Shown in pieces: positions 52,510 through 58,733 of a stretch of 58,733 bases of DNA. Position 1 is the stretch's first letter. Each line of letters starts with the position of its first letter. The notes under the pieces were generated by a model that was given only the letters and a program-made list of their open reading frames with translations, ran no database searches and had not been told where the DNA came from. The stretch comes from Nitrosomonas sp. (GTDB taxonomy: Bacteria > Pseudomonadota > Gammaproteobacteria > Burkholderiales > Nitrosomonadaceae): NCBI GenBank assembly GCA_020446045.1, contig JAGRFM010000142.1, positions 1 through 58,733 on the forward strand. Direction: 5' to 3'. The translations under genes were made by a program, and so were the position numbers.

Positions 52510-53814
52510 CTATGCCGCCAGCTGCTTAATTGCCTGAACGTTTTTCCCGGCCAGTAAACCGACATATCGTTCCAGAACATATTTATCCGGCACATCCAGC
52601 ATTTGCCGGATAAACATCTCGCGATGCTGCTCATTATAAAATGGCTGATGTGGATTTTTTGTAAATTTGCAAATTGCATGATAAATATCATCGCGGCAGC
52701 GCATAGCAGTTTCCGGGATATAGTGTGCAGTTGCAGAGTAACCCGCGTGCAGATAATCGGCGGAAAGCACCGGAATGCCGCGTTTAATCGCTTCAAACGC
52801 AACAGATGTGGCAACATCGATAATCATATTCGCTTTTGCTAACAAATGGACAGAATGATCGTTGTCCTGCGCAATTTCCAGGCGCGGCGATTGAATCTGC
52901 TTCAAAATATTTTTAAGCGGTTTTTGTAAATAATCGCGCGTATGCGGCTTGATAATGAGTCGTACATTTTCAAACTGAATCAACATTATAATGACACGTT
53001 GTATCTCATCCCAGAACAAGGAAAATTCATTTTTACGCAAAAAGAATACAACGCAAAGTGTTTGCCGATTTTCCCTGGCAATAGGAACATGCAGCAGACC
53101 ATGCAAAACTTTCAACCATTCGTCATTATATCTTGGCGAACCCAGTACCTTTATTTTGGCATCGTCAATAAAAGGACGATAGCGTTTTGCGCATAACTCG
53201 TTGGGACAAACGATAAAGTCAAAAATATCGCTATGGGCATATTTATCCTGCGGTTCAATGCGAAATTCATGATTGCGAATCAGTTCATTAAAGTGAGGAC
53301 TGTCGCCATGAGGCAATGAAACACTGATATGGCCCATATTCCGGGACAGTTCAAGTACGCGGCGTACAAATTCGAATGGCAAAGTGGATTTTTGACTGAT
53401 CCAGTCGAACACAACAGTGCCTTTAATGTTTTTATTGAAGGCTTTAGCCAGCAATAATCCCGCCACGTTATCCCAGAATTGCGTGCGCTTACCGGCTGGC
53501 CAGAAAAACTCGAACAGCTTATACCATACGCGGTTTACATATCGGCCAGAACGACCGTATAAAACCAAACTGATGAAACGGAACCGCAACTGATCTGTCC
53601 ATGTTAACAGATCACGAATATCTAATACTTTGACACAAGCGAGTGTTGAAATAAATTGGATGCGATAATCTTTCCTGACATCTGCAAAACCGATCAGAAC
53701 AACGGTACAACGGCGACCCGATCCGGACCACTTATAGATAACAGGTACAATGTGATCAATATCATTGTAATGCCTGAGAAAAAAAAGCGCCTCACGCCCA
53801 AAAACTTTAATCAT
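52510..53814 (-). CDS. Glycosyltransferase/glycerophosphotransferase-like surface carbohydrate protein
   Basis: A 434-residue soluble protein. The C-terminal half has VLGSPRYNDEWLK, LIIKPHTRDYLQKPL, MIIDVATSVAFEAIKRGIPVLSADYLHAGYSATAHYI, which is the pattern of CDP-glycerol glycerophosphotransferase-like and surface-polysaccharide synthesis proteins (nucleotide-sugar-binding region with S-V-A-F-E-A). The N-terminal half carries SVSLPHGDSPHFNEL. It lacks a signal peptide. Its exact substrate cannot be told. It ends near 52510 with a 68-bp gap to the convergent kinase-like gene, and its start lies close to the next gene's 3' end. Confidence 0.7.
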   Translation of the reverse strand: MIKVFGREALFFLRHYNDIDHIVPVIYKWSGSGRRCTVVLIGFADVRKDYRIQFISTLACVKVLDIRDLLTWTDQLRFRFISLVLYGRSGRYVNRVWYKLFEFFWPAGKRTQFWDNVAGLLLAKAFNKNIKGTVVFDWISQKSTLPFEFVRRVLELSRNMGHISVSLPHGDSPHFNELIRNHEFRIEPQDKYAHSDIFDFIVCPNELCAKRYRPFIDDAKIKVLGSPRYNDEWLKVLHGLLHVPIARENRQTLCVVFFLRKNEFSLFWDEIQRVIIMLIQFENVRLIIKPHTRDYLQKPLKNILKQIQSPRLEIAQDNDHSVHLLAKANMIIDVATSVAFEAIKRGIPVLSADYLHAGYSATAHYIPETAMRCRDDIYHAICKFTKNPHQPFYNEQHREMFIRQMLDVPDKYVLERYVGLLAGKNVQAIKQLAA

Positions 53815-53855
53815 TCAACGGCTCGCTTGTATTGACAGTCTGTTACAAAAATCGA

Positions 53856-56222
53856 CTAATAGTCATAGTCATCTTCATCATCGTCTTCATCATCGTCATC
53901 AAATTCATAGTCATTGTCGTCATATTCGGTTTCGTGGAAGTGATGCAACTGTTTGAACGCACCGTTAATCCGTATCAATTGTGTCTCTCCATTAGAGTCG
54001 TCAACACCGTCATTATCATTTGCAAAGAACATATCACCCCTCCTGTTTATCGCAAGACTTTCGATTTTTTCTAATACCATCCCACCTGTTGCTAACAGGT
54101 CAGGCAGCAAATCGCGTACCAGCGTTTTGCTTACCGTATCAAAGACTTCACCCTCAGCTTTAAAGACAACTTCATTAACTGAGAATGCATAGACCCTTTT
54201 AATGCGCGCATCGGTATTACCCTGGTTGTCACGCTCAATAACAACAAAGCGGTTATTACCCACTGCTGTTATTTCTGATAGGCCAACCCAGCCACCATTG
54301 GGTGATTGGCGTACATCCAGCGGGTAATACGCAAATGTCCATTCGCCGTTTGAGGTGTCATAGCGACCGATTCTGACTTTGCCGCCATCATCAATATTAT
54401 TCGGTTCAGGGTCGCCAATCCAGGCACGCTGGAATGCAACATAGAGTATTTCCTTACCATTTTCCATGACGGAAGCTACCCCTTCAAAACCAAACCGGCG
54501 TTGCTTGGCATTAACAGCATCAGGTAATGTAATCGTCTTAATTACATTGCCATCTGTTGCAGCATGTACTAATAGGTTGAGGCTGGATACCGGTCTGCCC
54601 GGATCATCTACAGAACCTGCGCCTTCGGAAGCAATCCAGAAGGTGCCATTGCCGCTGGCGCTCACCGCAATACCCTCAGCATCAAGATTCACAGTCTCTC
54701 CTCCATCTTTTAAAACTATTTCATCAGTAATCACAGCCGGTTTTCTGCGGAGATTCATTACATAAATGCGGCTTTGCTGGTAAAAGCTATCATGTACAGC
54801 GTACATCTTTTTATCATTGCGGGGATGCATTGCAAAACCGGATAATGCGCCCCATGGAATTGGCGTGCCATCCACTCTGTCTGCCGAGATTACAGTCGGA
54901 TAATTCGCTCTACTTTCTTGCAGTTGATAGATAGAGATTACACTACGGAATTTATCATCACGGGAATCATTTTCACTCGCCGCAACCAACAGGTTTCTGT
55001 CCGGAATTGCTTTAATACCCTCAGGCCCGACACCTGCCGGTAGCGTTTGCACAAACTTGAGCTTGTGATGCCTTCCCTTGACCTTGTAAACAAAAATCAC
55101 GCTCGATCTCTCGGATGCCACAAACAAAAATCGCTCGTCACCAAAATCCGCAAATTCGACATTTTCGGGTTCGTTACCTTTGTTTTTCGAACGGCCATCA
55201 GGATAATGACCCAGGCGAACAACCTCATGTTCCAGGGTGTTTCCTGATGAAAAAACCACATTGCCATCGGTATCAAATACCGTAAAACCCCGGCTGCCGC
55301 CAAACAAATCGCCTTCATCAGCTGTTGCAAAAAGTTCATTGGAAATCCAGGACACACCATCCGGCTCGCGTGGAATACCGAGCAAACTGTCAGTCAAACT
55401 GATCAACGCCGGATCTTCTTCTTTGGTATCTATTTGGTGCAGATCGACCGTACCGGCAGTAAAATGATTAACGATGCTGCCCGTTGCCAGATCAATCAAA
55501 ACGATATGATTATTTTCCTGCATCGTAACAACAGCGATATTGTCTTCGTTGATATCCACATATTCCGGCTCGGCATCATGGGGAAACAAATCGGCAATTC
55601 CGTCAAGATTTACGTCACGGATAATCCAACCAGCCGGAGAACCAACAAGATCAACAATTTGAAGCAAGCCTGAAGGCGCTTGTGGCGGCTCACCGTCTCC
55701 CAAGTCTTCATCACGTTCATTTTCAATGACAATAGCGGCGTACCGTTCATCGGGACTGACTGCAACCGAATCGGGTTGTCCCGCCAATGGATGCGTTGCC
55801 ACAATGGATTGCGAATCAATATCGACAACATGCAAGTGCCCACTCGGCGCGACAAAACTGGGTGATGTGTTGACCGCAACCAGTGCATAATCACCGGCAA
55901 CAGCTACGGATGTCGGCTCACCACCGACATCAATGGCACCTAAAGCTTTCGGTTGTGCGGGTTTCTTAATATCGACAAAACCCAGTTTACCCGCTTCGCT
56001 GTCGGTATAAACCAGCGTCTTGCCATCTTTGCTGGCGTCGACAATTTCTGCAACCGTTTCAAGATTGATATCGGTATTAAGATAAACAGGGAAAGTTGCG
56101 ATACGGTTAAAAACACGATCGTCAGCTTTTGCTGCGAGAGGCAGCGTGGTATAAACCATCATTGCCGTTGCAACAACAAAGGTGTTGGCTGCGATTAATG
56201 ACATGCTTTTATTTTTCTTCAC
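53856..56222 (-). CDS. Secreted beta-propeller protein with esterase-like-phytase domain and acidic tail
   Basis: A 788-residue protein with signal peptide (LIAANTFVVATAMMVYTTLPLAAKA). The N-terminal half is a YVTN/LVIVD-type propeller (KTLVYTDSEAGKLGFVDIKKPAQPKALGAIDVGGEPTSVAVAGDYALVAVNTSP). The C-terminal half resembles the esterase-like activity of phytase family: SGFAMHPRNDKKMYAVHDSFYQQSRIYVMNL, VNLDAEGIAVSASGNGTFWIASEGAGSV, FGFEGVASVMENGKEILYVAFQRAW and SLAINRRGDMFFANDNDGVDDSNGETQLIRI. The last ~25 residues are a run of Asp and Glu with Tyr. It could act on organic phosphate (inference). No pho-type regulation was seen. Confidence 0.82.
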   Translation of the reverse strand: MKKNKSMSLIAANTFVVATAMMVYTTLPLAAKADDRVFNRIATFPVYLNTDINLETVAEIVDASKDGKTLVYTDSEAGKLGFVDIKKPAQPKALGAIDVGGEPTSVAVAGDYALVAVNTSPSFVAPSGHLHVVDIDSQSIVATHPLAGQPDSVAVSPDERYAAIVIENERDEDLGDGEPPQAPSGLLQIVDLVGSPAGWIIRDVNLDGIADLFPHDAEPEYVDINEDNIAVVTMQENNHIVLIDLATGSIVNHFTAGTVDLHQIDTKEEDPALISLTDSLLGIPREPDGVSWISNELFATADEGDLFGGSRGFTVFDTDGNVVFSSGNTLEHEVVRLGHYPDGRSKNKGNEPENVEFADFGDERFLFVASERSSVIFVYKVKGRHHKLKFVQTLPAGVGPEGIKAIPDRNLLVAASENDSRDDKFRSVISIYQLQESRANYPTVISADRVDGTPIPWGALSGFAMHPRNDKKMYAVHDSFYQQSRIYVMNLRRKPAVITDEIVLKDGGETVNLDAEGIAVSASGNGTFWIASEGAGSVDDPGRPVSSLNLLVHAATDGNVIKTITLPDAVNAKQRRFGFEGVASVMENGKEILYVAFQRAWIGDPEPNNIDDGGKVRIGRYDTSNGEWTFAYYPLDVRQSPNGGWVGLSEITAVGNNRFVVIERDNQGNTDARIKRVYAFSVNEVVFKAEGEVFDTVSKTLVRDLLPDLLATGGMVLEKIESLAINRRGDMFFANDNDGVDDSNGETQLIRINGAFKQLHHFHETEYDDNDYEFDDDDEDDDEDDYDY

Positions 56223-56408
56223 TAAACACTCCTATAATCTGGTTGATTGATGAGCAGGAGGTTAAAGTGTTTGTATGTCAATATTATTAAAACCATATGA
56301 AACTTATCTTACATTACGGTTATATGCAAAGAAGCGAGAGGGCTGGCTCAACATAAACGTCGACACTTCTGTTGAACCAAGAAAGTTGATTTCAGAGATA
56401 TTGAAAAA

Positions 56409-58166
56409 TCAGGCGGAATTTAGATTACGCGGAACTAAACTGTGGCTTGTAATATAGCGTTGATATTTCTTTTCCTTGATAGCATTGATATGCACTAATA
56501 TCAGGGCATCCACACAATTCGAAAATTTCGGATCAATGTTGAATCCCAGAAATCTGCAACCGCCAGACTGGCATAATTCAACATACTGCTTGTACAGCAC
56601 CGGTACTTTGACACCAAAGCCGTCCAGCTTGTCTTTCAACTGCGAATAAGCCAGTTTATATTCGCTTTCATTGGTGATATGGCCAGAAGCCATAAATTCA
56701 TTATCTGTGTCAAAAACAAACGGCGTTTTAGGTTCGCAAAGCTTTTTATCCATACCAAAATGTGCTGTATAAAATGCTGCGATTAATTTTTGTGCCGCTT
56801 CAGGCCAGGCGTTGCTCATCGAAACCGGCCCGAACAGGTACTGAACTTCCGGATGTTGATGCAGGTAAGCGCCGATACCGTACCACAGGTAGTCGAGACT
56901 GCGTTTTCCCTGATAGCGAGGCTGAATGAAGCTGCGCCCTAATTCAATGGCGTTTTCCAGGTAGGGCTTGAGAGTCGGCTCAAATTTAAACAGACTGTTG
57001 GTGTACAAGCCTATCTCGCCATATTCGCGCAAAATTTCGCGGGCTTCGCCAATACGGTAAGAGCCGATGATTTCCAGCTCATCTTCATCCCATAGAATCA
57101 GGTGACGGTAGTAACGGTCATAACTGTCGACATCCAGCGCATTACCCGTACCCTCCTGTACCTGACGGAATGATAATTCACGCAGCCTGCCGATTTCACG
57201 CATCACACTGGAATTGGGTACATAGTCGAACAAATAAATATGTTTACCGTCCTGTGTTTTGCCAATCAATTGTGAATCTTTGAGTTCTTTGCGGATCAGT
57301 TTGGTTTTGGCCGAATGAACGATGTTCTCAATCGGTTTGAACAATTCTTTTTTCTTTTTTTTACCCAACAAATAAACCTGCTTGCGCATCAATTTTGCGA
57401 TGGCTTTTTTGGGCATTTCAAGGCCCGCTATAGAATCCCAGGGAATCGGTTTACCGATTCTAAAAACGATTTCATGATCTTGGTGATTGAACATCTCATT
57501 AACCAGCATGATTGTCCCAAGGGGTTTGTAAATACTGGACAAGCCATAAAACAGCGGTGAGTTCTTGCCGCCGATATAGACCGGCAAAATGGGTGATTTT
57601 GTCTTTTTTGCCAATGATAGAAAACCCGGTTTCCATTTACCGTCACGAATTCCTGTTGGCCGGATACGGGAAACTTCCCCGGTTGGAAACATAATCACCG
57701 CTTGCTCTGTTTCCAGAGCATCAATGATTTGTCCGACCTGATCATAGGCATTTGCCGTCTTTGAAGAATTGTCCACTGAGAGCAGCAATCCTTTTAAAGG
57801 ATCAATACAATTCAACAGGCTTGTAGCAACAACCCTGACATCCGTTCTGATTTCAGAAACCAGCTTGAGTAAAGCAAGTCCGTCCAATGAGCCCAAAGGA
57901 TGATTAGCAACAATCAACACACGACCCTGATCGGGGATCCGAGCACGATCTTTATTCGAAATCTGGAACGAAAAATTAAAATGCTCGAGCACAGCATCGT
58001 TAAATTCCAGTCCTTCAAGATGCCGGTGCTGTTCAATAAACTGGTTGATTTCATCTTGATGGACCAGTTTTTTCAATAGAGAAGACGCCGTTTTTAACAA
58101 TGGTTTGTCGTGGTTATCAGCCGTATCCTGGAAATAATCACTTAATAATGTATCGACATTGATCAT
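56409..58166 (-). CDS. olsF: Bifunctional ornithine lipid synthase-like protein (OlsF type)
   Basis: A 585-residue fusion of two acyltransferases. The N-terminal part has the phospholipid-acyltransferase motifs VLIVANHPLGSLDGLALLKL (N-H-P-x-x-x-x-D-G) and MFPTGEVSRIRPTG; the C-terminal part is an OlsB/hemolysin-like N-acyltransferase (LRELSFRQVQEGTGNALDVDSYDRYYRHLILWDEDELEIIGSYRIG and LDYLWYGIGAYLHQHPEVQYLFGPVSMS). Together they would make ornithine or related amino-acid lipids, phosphorus-free substitutes used under phosphate limitation. The start MINVDTLL is set by GGAGG 8 nt upstream. Substrate specificity is inferred. Confidence 0.85.
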   Translation of the reverse strand: MINVDTLLSDYFQDTADNHDKPLLKTASSLLKKLVHQDEINQFIEQHRHLEGLEFNDAVLEHFNFSFQISNKDRARIPDQGRVLIVANHPLGSLDGLALLKLVSEIRTDVRVVATSLLNCIDPLKGLLLSVDNSSKTANAYDQVGQIIDALETEQAVIMFPTGEVSRIRPTGIRDGKWKPGFLSLAKKTKSPILPVYIGGKNSPLFYGLSSIYKPLGTIMLVNEMFNHQDHEIVFRIGKPIPWDSIAGLEMPKKAIAKLMRKQVYLLGKKKKKELFKPIENIVHSAKTKLIRKELKDSQLIGKTQDGKHIYLFDYVPNSSVMREIGRLRELSFRQVQEGTGNALDVDSYDRYYRHLILWDEDELEIIGSYRIGEAREILREYGEIGLYTNSLFKFEPTLKPYLENAIELGRSFIQPRYQGKRSLDYLWYGIGAYLHQHPEVQYLFGPVSMSNAWPEAAQKLIAAFYTAHFGMDKKLCEPKTPFVFDTDNEFMASGHITNESEYKLAYSQLKDKLDGFGVKVPVLYKQYVELCQSGGCRFLGFNIDPKFSNCVDALILVHINAIKEKKYQRYITSHSLVPRNLNSA

Positions 58167-58241
58167 AAAACTGCCCTCCGGCAAAATTTTTAATGTTCGA
58201 CACGATAAAGCAATTATGTGACAAGAAAATGACTATGCTAG

Positions 58242-58505
58242 GGGCTGTTCTCAATTAGTGAATTATTTCTGTTGTTCCTGAGATGGTGTCAGGCAAGGCA
58301 TGAGAAGCGAGGTTTGGTTATTCCAAATGAGCGACGAAAAACGTGGCATGGCACCATTTCAGGAGCAACCCTTTGGGCTGGTCTCATTTTGGGCCTCCGC
58401 AACGTTATCATTCGCTCATGTAGAATGACTACACCGCGCTCACTCTGCCTTGCCGAGGCCCAAAATGAGTACCAGCAGAAACAGCTCACTAATTGAGAAC
58501 AGCCC
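58242..58505. mobile_element. MITE-3 (264 bp, flanked by CTAG), containing a hairpin cassette
   Basis: GGGCTGTTCTCAATTAGTGA begins the element and its exact reverse complement ends it (20 bp). It is flanked by CTAG at 58238-58241 and 58506-58509, a YTAR duplication of the kind made by IS5-family transposases (TA alone would also fit). It has no coding frame; its right half is a large inverted repeat related to 44061-44144. It abuts MITE-2 copy B, whose end lies in the shared CTAG. Confidence 0.85.
58383..58469. repeat. Internal hairpin cassette of MITE-3
   Basis: CTCATTTTGGGCCTC (58383-58397) and GAGGCCCAAAATGAG (58455-58469) are exact inverted repeats and the pairing continues outward to GCTGGT/ACCAGC with one bulge. 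The core contains GTTATCATTCGCTCATGTAG, with its own inverted words TCATTC and GAATGA. Its reverse complement matches the stand-alone cassette at 44061-44144. Confidence 0.75.
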
Positions 58506-58508
58506 CTA

Positions 58509-58733
58509 GTACTCTTTCAATTTAATATTTGCGAGTACAGCGCTCAGAAGATATTTTGTCACAAGGCGCAGAATGCGGCCAATGGTTGTTCTATTGGCAA
58601 GTGCTATAACACAGTGACGGGATATCTTGTGTGCGCCCTGCGGGTTAACTTTTCAGCGCCACTGACTGTGTTAGGTCTTTTGACAAGGGAATAACCATTG
58701 CCTGCAAGACCTGCCTTGCCAGTAACACTGAAA
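58509..58733. mobile_element. MITE-2 copy B (truncated by the window end)
   Basis: Starting after TA at 58507-58508, GTACTCTTTCAATTTAATATT resembles the MITE-2 end, and the following ~215 bases are a diverged reverse complement of 45227 back to about 44993 (shared words include ATATTTTGTCACAAGG/CC-type, CTGACTGTGTTAGGTC and TTTTGACAAGGGAATA). The far end lies outside the window. Confidence 0.8.

Noticed and set aside
56275..56457. 60-codon rightward frame upstream of the phytase-like gene
   Set aside because: It overlaps the 3' end of the olsF gene, has no family resemblance and only a modest ribosome site; it is most likely a chance frame.
58377..58475. Integron attC-like site
   Set aside because: The folded repeat has GTT-containing words but lacks the paired RYYYAAC/GTTRRRY ends and no integrase or cassette array is present.
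1..58733. CRISPR arrays, rRNA or tRNA genes, prophage
   Set aside because: No regularly spaced direct repeats, no rRNA stretch, no tRNA cloverleaf with conserved T-arm, and no phage structural genes were seen.

Overview
The window reads as a chromosomal segment of a betaproteobacterium, most likely a Nitrosomonas-type ammonia oxidiser. This is an inference from gene content: an XrtA/PEP-CTERM kinase and sugar transferase, a di-haem protein resembling the hydrazine synthase alpha subunit, a proteobacterial rlmH-maf-rng block, a pst-phoU operon, and many small insertion remnants. Nothing in the window is a direct taxonomic marker; no rRNA or tRNA gene was seen.

Layout. 1-9.4 kb: the end of a diguanylate cyclase, a YdcH-like small protein, an uncharacterised coiled-coil/lipoprotein pair, a DCC thiol oxidoreductase, GNAT acetyltransferase and DinB, then a YchJ-like protein, PPK2, a flavoprotein, a 59-aa DUF2909 membrane protein with a TTG start, and a broken TIR-domain gene in front of a SLATT-type membrane protein. 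9.4-13 kb: exopolysaccharide/PEP-CTERM genes (PrsK kinase and a TIGR03013-like sugar transferase). 13.4-23.3 kb: an AttEFGH-like ABC operon, a SPOR-tailed D,D-carboxypeptidase, a Tim44-like protein, rlmH, maf and rng. 23.3-24.7 kb: cheZ and cheY. 24.9-25.9 kb: a graveyard of insertion sequences (an IS630-like 5' end, an IS256-family remnant and a nested MITE). 26-30.4 kb: the large di-haem secreted protein, an HDOD protein and a single-domain response regulator. 30.6-37.5 kb: ribD, nrdR, glyA, an orphan TRAP binding protein, clpA and clpS. 37.8-43.8 kb: a cold-shock protein, icd, an aspartic protease, a cupin, two uncharacterised proteins and mltA. 44.2-49.9 kb: phoU and the pstSCAB operon. 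50.5-58.2 kb: a non-canonical pyruvate-kinase-like protein, a surface-carbohydrate enzyme, a phytase-esterase-like beta-propeller and an OlsF-type ornithine-lipid synthase. 58.2-58.7 kb: two abutting MITEs.

Themes. Several genes deal with phosphate economy: Pst uptake with PhoU, PPK2, a phytase/esterase-like secreted protein, and OlsF, whose phosphorus-free lipids replace phospholipids under phosphate limitation. The pst region is unusually rich in mobile-element scars: a MITE between pstB and phoU that contributes part of the pstB stop codon, a 15-bp terminal repeat overlapping the pstS stop, a MITE just upstream of pstS, and a perfect 30-bp palindrome made of two such repeats that carries the start codon of the next gene.

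The strongest unusual signals are three families of small non-autonomous elements with readable terminal inverted repeats and target duplications. One of these sits inside an IS256-family transposase remnant whose reading frame can be rejoined across it. The other two notable signals are the TIR-remnant/SLATT locus and the HzsA-like di-haem protein.
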